Below are positions 11,121 to 34,279 of a stretch of 64,000 bases of DNA, in pieces. Origin of the DNA: Bugula neritina (lineage: Eukaryota; Bryozoa; Gymnolaemata; Cheilostomatida; Bugulidae); assembly GCA_964035545.1 (NCBI GenBank), contig OZ037769.1:17055633-17119632 (forward strand), read 5' to 3'. The stretch's first letter is position 1. Each line of letters opens with the position of its first letter. The translations under genes were made by a program, and so were the position numbers. Below the pieces are notes generated by a model. It did no database searches. It was not told the origin of the DNA and saw only the letters and a program-made list of their open reading frames with translations.

Positions 11121-14100
11121 ATGACTCTCCTCCAGATTCAGAATGAGGTGAGTAGAGTATTCAGAATGAGGTGAGTAGAGTATTCAGAATGAGGTGAGTA
11201 GAGTATTCAGAATGAGGTGAGTAGAGTATTCAGAATGAGGTGAGTAGAGTATTCAGAATGAGGTGAGTAGAGTATTCAGAATGAGTTGAGTAGAGTATTC
11301 AGAATGAGGTGAGTAGTGTATTCAGAATGAGGTGAGTTGAGTATTCAGAATGAGGTGAGTAGAGTATTCAGAATGAGGTGAGTAGAGTATTCAGAATGAG
11401 GTGAGTCTAGTTGTTACGTTGTGTCTCACTTTTTTAGCCGGAACTGATTCAAGCTTGTTTCCATGGCTACGCAGACGAAGTCAGAGCTATCATTTACAAC
11501 AAGTCGGAGGAAATAAACTATCAGGTGAATGTGCGGTCACAACGCTATGCCTACCTGGGTACTCGAGACCATGTCGATGCATTGAGTGGAGTTGTAACTA
11601 GGCTGTGCATTGTTTCTTATTATGTTAATGTTAATAAGAGAGCATGATATAAGTTTTTAAGCAAATCTAGGCCCTTTAATCTATGAGAAATATTTTTGTA
11701 CAGATCTATGATTTAGATTGTGCTAACTCGGTTGTGAGAGATCAGATTGTGTTTGTAGGACCGAGAGAAGAGGACAGCACTTCACGCTGCCGCGTATTGC
11801 GGAGAACCCGACATCATTGACCTTCTCATACTCAGCGGAGCTCCGCCCAACCACAAGGACAGCAAGTGGAGGACTCCGCTACACAGAGCTTGCTGTAGTA
11901 GGAGTGCTGTGAGTCACCGCTTGTCTACCAGTTACTAGTTACAATACTGAGTTACTATTGAGAGTACTGAGTTACCATTAGTTGGAGTACTATAACTTAC
12001 AGTACTACTAGTTAAGGTGATGGAATAGTTGGAGTACTGAGTTATTCCTACTACTACTTCTAGTATTAGTAGGAATTCATGTAATTAATTGTGAAGGTAG
12101 ATTACTAGTATGATACTAGTATGATGTTATCAACTTACAGGAAGTGATGTCATGATTTGTATTGTAATCTGCAGATCTATTCGGCTCATTAGCTGAGAGT
12201 ATGTTAGTATGTCCATATGATATTATATACTATACTGTATGTTATATAACTCATCATATGATATTGTACACTATACTGTATATTATATAACTCATCATAT
12301 GATATTATATACTACACTGTATATTATATATCTCATCATATGATATTATATACTTTACTGTATATTATATATCTCATCATATGATATTATATACTATACT
12401 GTATGTTATATAACTCATCATATGATATTATATACTATACTGTATATTATATATCTCATCATATGATATTATATACTACACTGTATATTATATAACTCAT
12501 CATATGATATTATATACTTTACTGTATATTATATATCTCATCATATGATATTATATACTATACTGTATATTATATATCTCATCATATGATATTATATACT
12601 ACACTGTATATTATATAACTCATCATATGATATTATATACTTTACTGTATATTATATATCTCATCATATGATATTATATACTATACTGTATGTTATATAA
12701 CTCATCATATGATATTATATACTATACTGTATATTATATAACTCATCATATGATATTATATACTATACTGTATGTTATATAACTCATCATATGATATTAT
12801 ATACTATACTGTATATTATATATCTCATCATATTCCAGGCTAGTGTTGAGGTGCTGCTGAAACACAGTGCTGACGTGAATGCCAGAGACAAACAGTGGCA
12901 GACACCGCTACACGTTGCTGCCAGTAATAATGCTGTCGGGTAAGTCTCTACACATACACAGATTTGTCACTCAACTATGTCTGAGACCATCTATAAGCCT
13001 GCCCTCGTACTGCTCATACTGCACCACTCTATAAAAGTTATCTCCCTCTGTCATATTTTACATTCTTGAAATAATATCTGGTATTTTCCAGGTGCGCTAA
13101 GATGTTGCTCCCCCTGGTGACCAAACTAGACATGACGGATCGCACCGGACGCTCTGCTCTGCACCACGCCGCCTTCAACGGGCACACAGCGGTATGTTGT
13201 ATATACAGTCTTGTAGTTGTGGGATTTATGCTCTCTTATCTGGTGTAGCCTGTGATCTGAAACTTGGTGTTTCTGCAGATGGTGAGCTTGCTGTTGGAAA
13301 ATAGGGCTAAGATAAATGCTCTAGACAAGAAGGAACGTCAGGCTATGCACTGGGCGTGTTTTATGGGTCACATCGACGTGGTGATGGAGCTGGCGCAGCA
13401 CGGGGCTGATCTGGCTTGTCCGGATAAGCAGGTGCGAATATCATAAATATAATCCACTATCATCTCTGTGAGTATACAGTATGGAATACATGACCACCGC
13501 TGCCCTGTATGTCATCGCTGCCTCTCTTCTCTTCAGATGTTTACCCCGCTGCACGCCGCTGCCGCTGGAGGTCAGACCACCGTCGCTAAGTTCCTCCTGG
13601 AGATGAACGTAGACGTCAATGCTGTCAACTGTAACGGCAACACGCCTCTTCACATAGCCTGTCTCAACGGCATGGACATCATTGTCACTGATCTCTTGGC
13701 TTATGGAGCTTCCATTCTTGTGACTAACACTAAGGGACAGGTAGATATCAGTGATATTGACTAGACTGGTTATTCTGTGACGTATGCGCCCTGTGTTTAT
13801 AGTTAGTGTTCACATCTAGCAGCCAATAGTGTGCCTTGTACCTTGCAAAGTGTATATTTCATGGACAAGCCTTGCTAACAGATCAAATCTTCTGATTTAT
13901 CTCCACTTGTTCTCCACTCTGTGTGTTTTCTGATCTCCCTGCACTTTCCATTATAATATCAACTATCACGTTGTCGTAGACCCCGTTACACTACGCCGCC
14001 GGGGCCTCGTATAGTGACACCATACTAGCAGTGTTGGCCAATGAGAAGGCAGATGTGAATGCCAAGTGTCAGGAGGGGAGAACTCCTCTACACATAGCAG

Positions 14101-17100
14101 CTGTTCATGGGAGATGCAGCAGAGCGCGTGTCTTACTCAATCACGGTGCCATGGTGGATGAGGTGGATATATACGGTAACACGGCTCTGCATATAGCGGC
14201 TCAGCACGGACACGATGCCTTCATAAATACTCTCCTTCTACACAAGGTACGTACTCTACTACACAAGGTACGTATTCTCTCAACTTCCTGTATAGTATAT
14301 GTGTGATTAAACTTTTCCCGTGTTGTGCAGGCACAGGTAGACAAACCAGGAAGTGGCGGGTTACTTCCTGTGCATGTGGCGGCCCTCAATGGGAGACTGG
14401 ATTGCTGCAAGAAGCTGATATCCGCAATGCCTCAGTTCGACATCAACTGTTCTGATAACAGCAGCCGTACCCTCCTCCACGCAGCTGCGTGCAGCAAGTG
14501 AGCTTAGTCTATGTGTTATGTAATATCCTGTGTGTTATATAATATCCTGTGTATTATATAATATACTGTGTGTTATATAATATACTGTGTGTTATATAAT
14601 ATACTGTGTGTTATGTAATATACTGTGTGTTATGTGCTGCCAGTAACCTGGAATGCCTCCTCTACATAATCAACATGGACTGTGATACTAACCTGAGAGA
14701 CTCCATTGGAAGAACTCCTCTACACTACGCTGCTGCCAACAGCTCTCTCTCTTTCGTCAGCAAGTTGGTTGACTCTGATGCTGACGTCAGTATAGCCGAC
14801 ATCAGGGGCTGCACCCCTCTTCACTTTGCGGCAGCATTTGACACTGAAGGGAGGTGAGTTACTATCACGCTGCTGTGTGAACTGTTACTGTTGGTTACTG
14901 TTGCTAAGGAGACTGTTGCTATGGGGACTGTTGCTATGGCTACTGTTGCTAAGGAAACTGTTGATATGGTTACTGTTGCTATGCAGACTGTTGCTATGTG
15001 GACTGTTGCTATGGCTACTGTGTTGTAGTATGATCCATTTCCTCCTACAAGCCGGAGCTAATCCACGAGCCACCGACTCTCAGGGTCACTCGGCTCTCCA
15101 CTACGCTGCTTTGAAGGGGAGTTCGGCAGCACTTGACATTGTAAGTGTAGAGTAAGTAAAGAGTAAGTGAGCTGGTATTGTAAGTACAGAGTAAGTGAGC
15201 TGGTATTGTAAGTACAGAGTAAGTGAGCTGGTATTGTAACTACAGAGTAAGTGAGCTGGTATTGTAAGTACAGAGTAAGTGAGCTGGTATTGTAAGTACA
15301 GAGTAAGTGAGCTGGTATTGTAAGTACAGAGTATGTAGACTAGTAGTCCAGATATTCATTTATCTCTACACTTTCTTCTAGTTGATAAAGAGGTCAGAGC
15401 ACGACCTGTTCAGTCTCAATGTTAATGTGCCAAACGTTACGCCACTGCACTACGCCGCATTCCATGGACATGACGAGGCCATCTCTTTGCTCATGAACAC
15501 AGTCATAGACGTAGACTTGAGAGATGACAAGGGTGAGTCAGACTGAGCGAGTAGTGAGTGAGTAGAGAGTAGAGAGTGACGCTGAGTGAGACTGAGTGAA
15601 TAGTGAGTAGAGAGTGACGCTGAGTGAGACTGAGTGAGTAGAGAATGAAAGTGAATGAGTAGTGAGATTGAATGAGTAGTGAGATTGAATGAGTAGTGAG
15701 TGATGAGTGAGTAGTGAGACTTACTTAGAACAGGCAGTTATCTGTCTGCTATTTTCTTGTCACATATTCTCACCCCCTATTTGTGATCTAGGGAGAACTC
15801 CACTAGACTTGGCAGCATTCCAGGGACATGATGACGTGGTGACATCACTAGTGAACGCTGGAGCCAACATATGGGTGAATGATTTGTTTAGCGGGCGAAC
15901 TCCGATCCACGCGGCAGCATACAACGGACATGAAGGGTGTCTGCGTGTCCTCCTAGACAACAGCGATGACGAGAATATTGTCAACGCGATAGACAACTCC
16001 GATAGGTTAGCTCATGTTGCTCACTCTTTTCTGTGTATATAGATAGACATACAGACAGACATATAGACAGACAGACAGACAGACACACAGATAGACAGAT
16101 AGATAGATTTTACAGCTAGCTATGTTATTGCTGCAGGACGCCTCTCATGTGGTGTGTACTGAATGGTCACGCTGACACGGCCGGACTGCTGCTACAACGT
16201 AGCGCATTACCCAACGCCGTGGACAAGGCGAGAAGGTCAGCATTGCACAGGGGTGCTGCCCTCGGCCGGGAGGAGTGTGTGGACATCCTGTTCCAGTACC
16301 AGGTGGATGTGTGTCAGCGGGACGTCAGGGGGCGCTCGGCTCTTCACCTGGCGGCGGCAGCAGGGTATTCTGGGATGCTCGTAGCTCTGGACAAGGTCTG
16401 TCGTAGCGTATATATTACAGTAGACTGCTTCGTATTACTCACTGTGTTATATTACTATATCAAAGTTATATAATATATTACAGTACGCCACACAGTACGC
16501 TAAAGATCCCTCTCTGTTGATGCAAGTTGATAGAAGAGGCTTCACTCCTCTACACTGGGCATGTTACTACGGTACGTGTGACTATAACTCTGTACTAGGT
16601 ACTACTCACTATGTACTATATACTGTGTACTATATACTATATACTATGTACTATATACTGTATACTATATACTGTGTACTATATACTGTGTACTATATAC
16701 TGTATACTATATACTGTATACTATATACTGTGTACTACTCACTGTGTACTATATACTGTGTACTACTCACTATGTACTATCACTGTGTACTATATACTGT
16801 ATACTATATACTGTGTACTATCTAGGTCACTGTAAATACATTCCATTGTACACTGTTTTATTTCTAGGTCACGACAACTGTGTTGATAGTATCTTAGATT
16901 CTGATACATACACAGAGTTCGCTGGCAGCTCTTATTCTCCTCTTCATTGTGCAGCGTAAGTTTCTCAGACTATACTCTGTATATATTCTCAGACTATACT
17001 CTCTGTATATATTCTCAGACTATACTCTCTGTATATATTCTCAGACTATACTCTCTGTATATATTCTCAGACTATACTCTCTGTATATATTCTCAGACTA

Positions 17101-20100
17101 TACTCTCTATACTATACAGATCTCAGGGAAATGATACCTGCACTCAGCTGTTGTTAGAGCTTCACGGCTCTACTATCTCCAACCTCAGAGACTCGTGTGG
17201 ACGGTGAGTTGTCTTCCCTCTACATACTAGTTTATATTTCTACAGATCCCCTCTACATACTAGTTTATATTTCTACAGATCCCCTCTACATACTAGTTTA
17301 TATTTCTACAGATCTCCTCTACATACTAGTTTATATTTCTACAGATCCCCTCTACATACTAGTTTATATTTCTACAGATCTCCTCTACATACTAGTTTAT
17401 ATTTCTGTAGATCTCCTCTACATACTAGTTTATATTTCTACAGATCTCCTCTACATACTAGTTTATATTTCTACAGATCTCCTCTACATACTAGTTTATA
17501 TTTCTGTAGATCTCCTCTACATACTAGTTTATATTTCTACAGATCTCCTCTACATACTAGTTTATATTTCTACAGATCTCCTCTGCATCTGGCCGCTGCA
17601 GGTGACCACTGTGAGAGCATACAGCAGCTGATAGCTGTAAAAGCTGATGTGGACGCTAGAGATAACAACAACCAGTCTGTCATCATGAACGCTGCCGCTA
17701 AGGGCAAGGGTGCTGCCATAGGTGAGTATAATATACGACTCAGCTCACCCACCTGTTGTGTGATCACTTGTTATGAACTGCTTCAACGATATTGTGTAAA
17801 CAAACAGACAGACAGACTACTTTTCCTTTTCAACTCTGAAGTTACTTTTCAGTCAATAGTTTCTTCATCAGTCGAGACTCACTTAGAGCTAACAAAATGC
17901 TAGTTTACAAGATCTCTACTCTCTTGTTTTGTTCTTAGAATTACTTCTGGAGAACAACGTAGACCTCAGTGTGGCTGATAAAGACGGTAATACGGTCCTT
18001 CACCTAGTATGTCACAGTGTAAGTATGTCACAGTGTAAGTACATCACAGTGTAGGTATGTCACAGTGTAAGTATGTCACAGTGTAAGTATGTCACAGTGT
18101 AAGTATGTCACAGTGTAAGTATGTCATAGTGTAAGTATGTCACAGTGTAAGTATGTCACAGTGTAAGTATGTCACAGTGTAAGTATGTCACAGTGTAAGT
18201 ACGTCACAGTGTAGGTATGTCACAGTGTAAGTATGTCACAGTGTAAGTATGTCACAGTGTAAGTATGTCACAGTGTAAGTATGTCATAGTGAAGTATGTC
18301 ACAGTGTAAGTATGTCACAGTGTAAGTATGTCACAGTGTAAGTATGTCACAGTGTAAGTACGTCACAGTGTAGGTATGTCACAGTGTAAGTATGTCACAG
18401 TGTAAGTACGTCACAGTGTAGGTATGTCACAGTGTAAGTATGTCACAGTGTAAGTATGTCACAGTGTAAGTATGTCATAGTGTAAGTATGTCACAGTGTA
18501 AGTATGTCACAGTGTAAGTATGTCACAGTGTAAGTATGTCACAGTGTAAGTATGTCACAGTGTAAGTATGTCACAGTGTAAGTATGTCACAGTGTAAGTA
18601 TGTCACAGTGTCAGTGTGTTTAGACTGAGTTCCTGTATCAGTGTGTTGTATTTCAGGGTGTCGAGAATGCAGTCCTACTTGTGCTGGATAAAATAGAAGA
18701 CCAGGCTATTGTAACTAAGGCTAACCTGAATGGTGAAACGTAAGTTTCCTGTTTATTTAGCCAATCATTGTCCTGCAATAAACCAACCCTCTGATACACC
18801 CTAATACTATGTTATACAGGACTGGTAACAGTCTAATACTATGTTATACAGGACTGGTAACAGTCTATTACTATGTTATACAGGACTGGTAACAGTCTAT
18901 TACTATGCTATACAGGACTGGTAACAGTCTATTACTTCCTGTTTTCAGAGCTCTCCATCTGGCAGCAAGAGATGGAATGCTGCCAGTGACGGAGATTCTG
19001 CTGTCTAAAGGAGCGAGCGTCTTCGCTGTCGACAGCAGAGGCAGGTACCCAGCTCTCGCCTGCGCTCAGTCCGACCGAGTGGCCGACTGCTTGGAACTCA
19101 TCATCGCTCAGATGATGCAGGTCGGGGGTGGTACGCCCCGCCCTTCCACCAGTGGCAGAGGCAGCTTAAATTCTCTGGCTAACACCACCATTGGTATGTC
19201 AATTATTATACTTATTCTTTTCTATTTATTGTGTCGAAAATTCTTTCTATTTTTTCTCTAACTGTTCTACTTTTTTCTCGAGAAAATATTTAGCTATGAA
19301 CACAACTTGAGTTTAGACCGTGACTCGAGCTACCTTGTATCCAGGTATTTTCTCGCGTCTCAAAACCAGTTCCCCTTTCACTTGTATTGTGCTTGTGAAC
19401 AACTAGCTCGTTGTACGACCTCTACAGTAATCTACAGCAGCACACTGACCTCTATAGCTACTGTGTGTACATCTCATTGTTACTGAGCTGTGTATGTCAT
19501 TACCAGATGTAGAGCTCTGTGTGAGACTGGACGATCTATTGTCTGGTACTGACTAGTTGGTATTAGAGTATAGTCTGTGGTAAGCAGTGCATGTGGTGTG
19601 ACGACATTAATACCTCTCTCCTTCCGCTCTCCTCCCTCTCTCTCTCTCCCTCCTCTACTGTCTTTATAGTCAGTAGCAGTAGTACTACTAGTAGTATTAG
19701 AAGTAGTAGTAATAGTGATAGAGTATATATCCATGCCAACTTACCATCAGTAGTACTAGAGTTACTATCAGTAGTACTAAAGTTACTGTCAGTAGTACTA
19801 GAGTTACTATGAGTAGTACTAAAGTTACTGTCAGTAGTACTAGAGTTACTGTCAGTAGTACTAGAGTTACTGTCAGTAGTACTAGAGTTATGAAGCAGAT
19901 CTGGCATGCTAAAAGATTTCCTCTCTGCAGAAACGGTTTGACCACGGCGTGCATCTTTATTGTTGGGTTAAGCAATGCGGAGTGCTTCACACCCTCCCTT
20001 CTATCTCTGCGTACATTCCAACTCCTGCGCTATGCTCTCTCGATTGAGTCTTTTCTGCATAATATTCTGATATCATTCTCGTTATGCCTGGTTTCTGTGC

Positions 20101-20978
20101 CAGTCAGGTATTGCCTTTAGTTTTAGGAGTTGTTCTCCTTCCAGAGCTACCTCTTTTCTGTTTTATGATATAATATTTATTCACAAAGGGAAATTTATTT
20201 GCTTGGTGTTTGATTTGCTGTATGCCAGATAATTTATATTAATATACCAGCTCATATAAATGTCAGAAGCTTTAAATTGTGTTCTATCACCACAGCAGAT
20301 GATAACTCCCCTGCTGCATATATTTCAGCCGTATCGTGTGTGGTTCAGAGTAAAATATAGGTTTGTTATCTGCATTTCTTACAGTCTGTTGCACCACACC
20401 TTATTTCCATATTTGCCAACTTTAATACAGCCATCCACTCTCTATCACCGCCATATTCAGTTACAGCGGCTTTTCTTTGCTTTGGCTAAATATTGTTTAT
20501 GTGATACTAACCTGATAATATGTAAGCTTATTTGAGTTTATTAACCAATCAACAAGCAGATGCGGTTGCCATGAGCCAATCAGAGCAAACATTATAACGT
20601 TAGTCAAGTTGTATTGCAAGGGTTATATACACAGCATAATACAGTAATAGAAGTTGTAAAGTGGACAGTTTAGTTTTCGCAATAAAAAATAATTTTTTTC
20701 AAAAGTTTAAATAATTAATTAAAAGAGAAAAGAAATATTATGTTACAATAAAAAACTAGAAGAAGTTGCAGTTTGTGTAGAGAAGGTAGGATAACTCCTA
20801 CAGTACTGCCTTTTGATTATACTTCAAGTGATGGCAACTGTTTAGCCACAGGAAACTGTTAGATCACATGACTTGTTATGTTGCAGGGGGAGAAATGGGC
20901 GATTCTCGAGTTCTCAACGATACGCGGGAGTTGTCTGGCTCCGTCAAATCCTGTGACTCATCAGACCAGTACTTCTAG
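11121..20978 (+). CDS. ANKRD28/44/52-like ankyrin repeat protein (PP6 regulatory ankyrin subunit)
   Basis: Coding exons: 11121-11147, 11438-11524, 11759-11908, 12839-12939, 13092-13191, 13279-13431, 13537-13740, 13980-14246, 14331-14497, 14644-14853, 15029-15140, 15382-15532, 15792-16005, 16137-16395, 16484-16571, 16868-16955, 17120-17203, 17576-17721, 17939-18018, 18657-18739, 18949-19193, 20887-20978. All phases join and give 1,035 aa (human ANKRD28 about 1,053). The protein is nearly all ankyrin repeats with TPLH-type starts, aligning unit by unit with ANKRD28: [48 protein letters not shown]. The C-terminus ends [19 protein letters not shown] plus a short acidic tail. In vertebrates the family scaffolds the PP6 phosphatase; that role is inferred here. 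Introns are loaded with minisatellites, several copying splice sites. The first exon encodes only nine residues, so an alternative upstream start cannot be excluded. I cannot choose among ANKRD28, 44 and 52. Confidence 0.93.
11135..11411 (+). repeat. 23-bp minisatellite copying the exon 1 splice donor
   Basis: About 12 tandem copies of a 23-bp unit. It comprises the last bases of exon 1 (ATTCAGAATGAG) and the donor GTGAGTAGAGT. Only the first donor keeps the reading frame: reading through the next copy reaches TGA within about ten codons. Confidence 0.85.
12200..12836. repeat. 41-bp AT-rich minisatellite in an ankyrin-gene intron
   Basis: About 15 copies of a 41-bp unit built on CATCATATGATATTATATAC fill most of intron 3. 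The array ends a few bases before the acceptor at 12838. Unlike other arrays here, its units do not contain the AG acceptor. Confidence 0.85.
14236..14280 (+). repeat. 21-bp tandem duplication of a splice donor
   Basis: The exon end CTACACAAG and donor GTACGTA occur twice, 21 bp apart (junctions after 14246 and 14267). The interval is a multiple of three without a stop, so use of the second donor would add seven residues (VRTLLHK). Confidence 0.75.
14508..14640. repeat. ~19-bp tandem repeat (GTGTTATATAATAT type)
   Basis: Seven or so copies of a 19-bp AT-rich unit occupy the short intron between the exons ending at 14497 and starting at 14644. Confidence 0.7.
14885..15025. repeat. ~15-bp tandem repeat (ACTGTTGCTATGG type)
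   Basis: Eight to nine imperfect copies of a 15-bp unit fill the intron before the exon at 15029. Confidence 0.7.
15135..15345 (+). repeat. 28-bp minisatellite copying a splice donor
   Basis: About seven copies of a 28-bp unit containing ATT|GTAAGTACAGAG, like the authentic junction ACATT|GTAAGTGTAGAG at 15140/15141. A strong GTAAGT donor is present in every unit. Confidence 0.8.
15533..15720. repeat. GTGAGTAG-type degenerate repeat after a donor
   Basis: The intron after the exon ending at 15532 begins GTGAGTCAGACTGAG and continues as irregular copies of GAGTGAGTAG / GTGAGACTGAG to about 15715. Confidence 0.55.
16585..16825. repeat. Imperfect TACTATATACTG repeat
   Basis: Degenerate array of TGTACTATATACTG and related words in the intron between the exons ending at 16571 and starting at 16868. 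Confidence 0.7.
16965..17112. repeat. 26-bp repeat (CTCAGACTATACTCTC type)
   Basis: Five to six copies of a 26-bp unit fill the intron between the exons ending at 16955 and starting at 17120. Each unit ends TTCTCAG, an acceptor-like phrase, but the authentic acceptor reads ACTATACAG. Confidence 0.7.
17217..17590 (+). repeat. 33-bp minisatellite copying a splice acceptor and exon start, open in frame
   Basis: About 11 copies of a 33-bp unit. Each holds the acceptor TTTCTACAG (or TTTCTGTAG) and a close copy of the exon start ATCTCCTCTACAT; the real exon at 17576 starts ATCTCCTCTGCAT. The unit length is a multiple of three and the host frame is open through all units, encoding [11 protein letters not shown] or [11 protein letters not shown]. 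Confidence 0.85.
18003..18620 (+). repeat. 16-bp minisatellite with about 38 copies of a consensus splice donor
   Basis: The exon ends TATGTCACAGT at 18018 and is followed by GTAAGT. The 16-bp unit ATGTCACAGTGTAAGT, made of the exon edge and donor, then repeats about 38 times with few substitutions (GTAGGT, TCATAGT). Nearly every unit is a perfect GTAAGT donor. Most intended readings beyond the first donor shift frame or meet TAG. Confidence 0.88.
18805..18935. repeat. 32-bp repeat (GACTGGTAACAGTCTA type)
   Basis: Four copies of a 32-bp unit lie before the exon at 18949. Each ends in TATACAG, acceptor-like, but the real acceptor (CTGTTTTCAG) follows the array and does not match it. Confidence 0.7.
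19194..20886 (+). other. Last intron of the ankyrin gene
   Basis: A 1.7-kb intron. It holds a 24-bp-type repeat of CAGTAGTACTAGAGTTACTGT words at about 19745-19892, preceded by a pyrimidine-rich stretch at 19610-19670. No confident additional coding exon was found; vertebrate homologues have extra tail residues at this point. Confidence 0.5.
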
Positions 20979-21357
20979 CCGTGTACCGTCACAACACTAG
21001 ACTTATGTAGAGCAGTATTTGCCAGTTGATATACTCATCTCAGCTATGCTATCTGTACCTCATTACCTGTAATCCACGCGTCTTCACATTATTTTTTACA
21101 TTTTTATCTCGTATTTAAAGCTCTGCTGATTCATTCTGTTTGTTATAAAAAGATTTTATATATTTTCATCACAGCCAGAGATTGGCTGCTCCAGTCTACC
21201 AGCTTTCCAAATATTTTCTTTTGAATTATGCATCTTGTAATGAATTATGTAACGGAGTCTATGCACTTTAGAATTGTAGGTTTAGCTAATGTTCTCATTA
21301 ATTCATTCAGAATATAAACATGCATTAAATAACCACCAGATATTCGTGATGACTCAC
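20979..21357. other. Convergent 3' gap between the ankyrin gene and KDM2
   Basis: A 380-bp gap shared by the 3' ends of both genes. No further gene was seen. Confidence 0.6.
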
Positions 21358-33021
<11,664 letters not shown>

Positions 33022-33119
33022 TCCCGCTGCTACGCCATTTACGCATATTATGCGCCTGCGTCCGCACATCTGTATCCTGTTTCGCGTCGATGACCAAAGT
33101 TGTGTCCTCGTGCTTTTGA

Positions 33120-33132
33120 GAAGCTTCGGGAA
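33120..33132 (+). promoter_or_regulatory. Heat-shock element in a divergent promoter
   Basis: GAAGCTTCGGGAA is three perfect alternating GAA/TTC pentamer cores (nGAAnnTTCnnGAAn), the binding site of heat-shock factor. It lies about 90 bp upstream of the TATA box of the Hsp40 gene and about 100 bp upstream of the KDM2 start codon on the other strand. Confidence 0.7.
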
Positions 33133-33218
33133 CGACCCGGGTTATTCGCTCTCATTCGTTCAGCCTATCACGTCTCAATGTTTGTAAACTAGAAACTACT
33201 AGAATGTACGTTACCACA

Positions 33219-33224
33219 TATAAA
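33219..33224 (+). promoter_or_regulatory. Candidate TATA box of the Hsp40 gene
   Basis: TATAAA in CACATATAAATGC. A transcript starting roughly 30 bp downstream would have a first 5'UTR exon ending near 33390 (CTTCACAAG|GTAAGA) and a second starting after TTTTTCAG at about 34217. Confidence 0.5.
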
Positions 33225-33390
33225 TGCATGCAGAGACGGAGGGTTTACAGATAACCTAGAATCGACAAGGACTCCTTTACTGTTTCCCAACAAAGTTTTG
33301 AAATATACGTGCAGGCGCAAGGCAAATTTGTCTTTTGGATTGCTGACATTATTCAGACTTAGCACTACAACTTTTCCAAGGCTTCACAAG

Positions 33391-34216
33391 GTAAGACCAT
33401 TGGCTAAGAGTAAGACTTTTAAAGTAGGACTACTACGTCTACTAGCCTAAGGTACTAGAAGTTTAACTCAGTTATTCATATTATTATTTATGTTGTTATT
33501 GTTAAACTTACAGTTTAAAGCAATTTCAATCTGAATCTTATTTTATTTTATCATTACTATGGCAATCTGGATCTATCTCTTTGATATGACCTTCGAAGTT
33601 TAATCTCATATTCACAGACCTGTTTTTTTTACAATTATTTATAATTTAAATTATATTATTATTTTAATTTGTTTTTATGTTTATACTTATTAAATTTAAT
33701 TATTATATTCATAACTTCATACTTTATTAACTTAATATTCATTAACAACTACTTTCTCCGAGAGGTCTTGGGACTTAACCCAATCAATATCAAGACCTAT
33801 ACTTAGACACTATTGCTATAACTGCATAAGATTAAGTATTAAGTATTAATGTCATTCGCAGTAACTCTAAAATTATGAATATGTCTTCTGGAACTTTGAT
33901 TTGCAACTACAATCATGTTTTGATTTTAGCTTAACACTAACAACTTTCACTCTGAATCTGTTGAATTTAATTTTTTATGATTGGTCATTAAACTTGAAGT
34001 TCAAGTTAAAGTTGCTGTGAGCCGAGTAATGGTGATTTAGTAGAAGTAATATGCAAATAAGCCCTAGCATCTGCATGTGGTGTTCACAACGATGTAGTTG
34101 CACGTTGACCATCGAATGATTATTCAAATTCAATTTTAATATTTCAAATGTTACTATTAGTTAGAAATCTATATTTATACTTATATTAGATATTTGAATA
34201 TACTTTGATTTTTCAG
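33391..34216 (+). other. Probable 5'UTR intron of the Hsp40 gene
   Basis: Between the donor GTAAGACC at about 33391 and the acceptor TTTTTCAG ending at about 34217 there is only AT-rich sequence. The coding region itself has no intron. Confidence 0.45.
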
Positions 34217-34279
34217 GTTGTTATTTGCAAAGAATAATTTGTGCTAGCACAGACCCTGGTGCTCAAAGGATATTAGTAA

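Noticed and set aside
12200-12836. Another splice-junction array
   Set aside because: The 41-bp units end close to the acceptor but contain neither its AG nor exon bases.
17197-17631. A 144-aa frame of [11 protein letters not shown] repeats
   Set aside because: It is open only because the unit is 33 bp. The frame used by the host gene is a different one, described under the acceptor array.
18003-18620. CRISPR-like array
   Set aside because: Units are contiguous 16-bp tandem copies with no unique spacers, in a eukaryotic intron.
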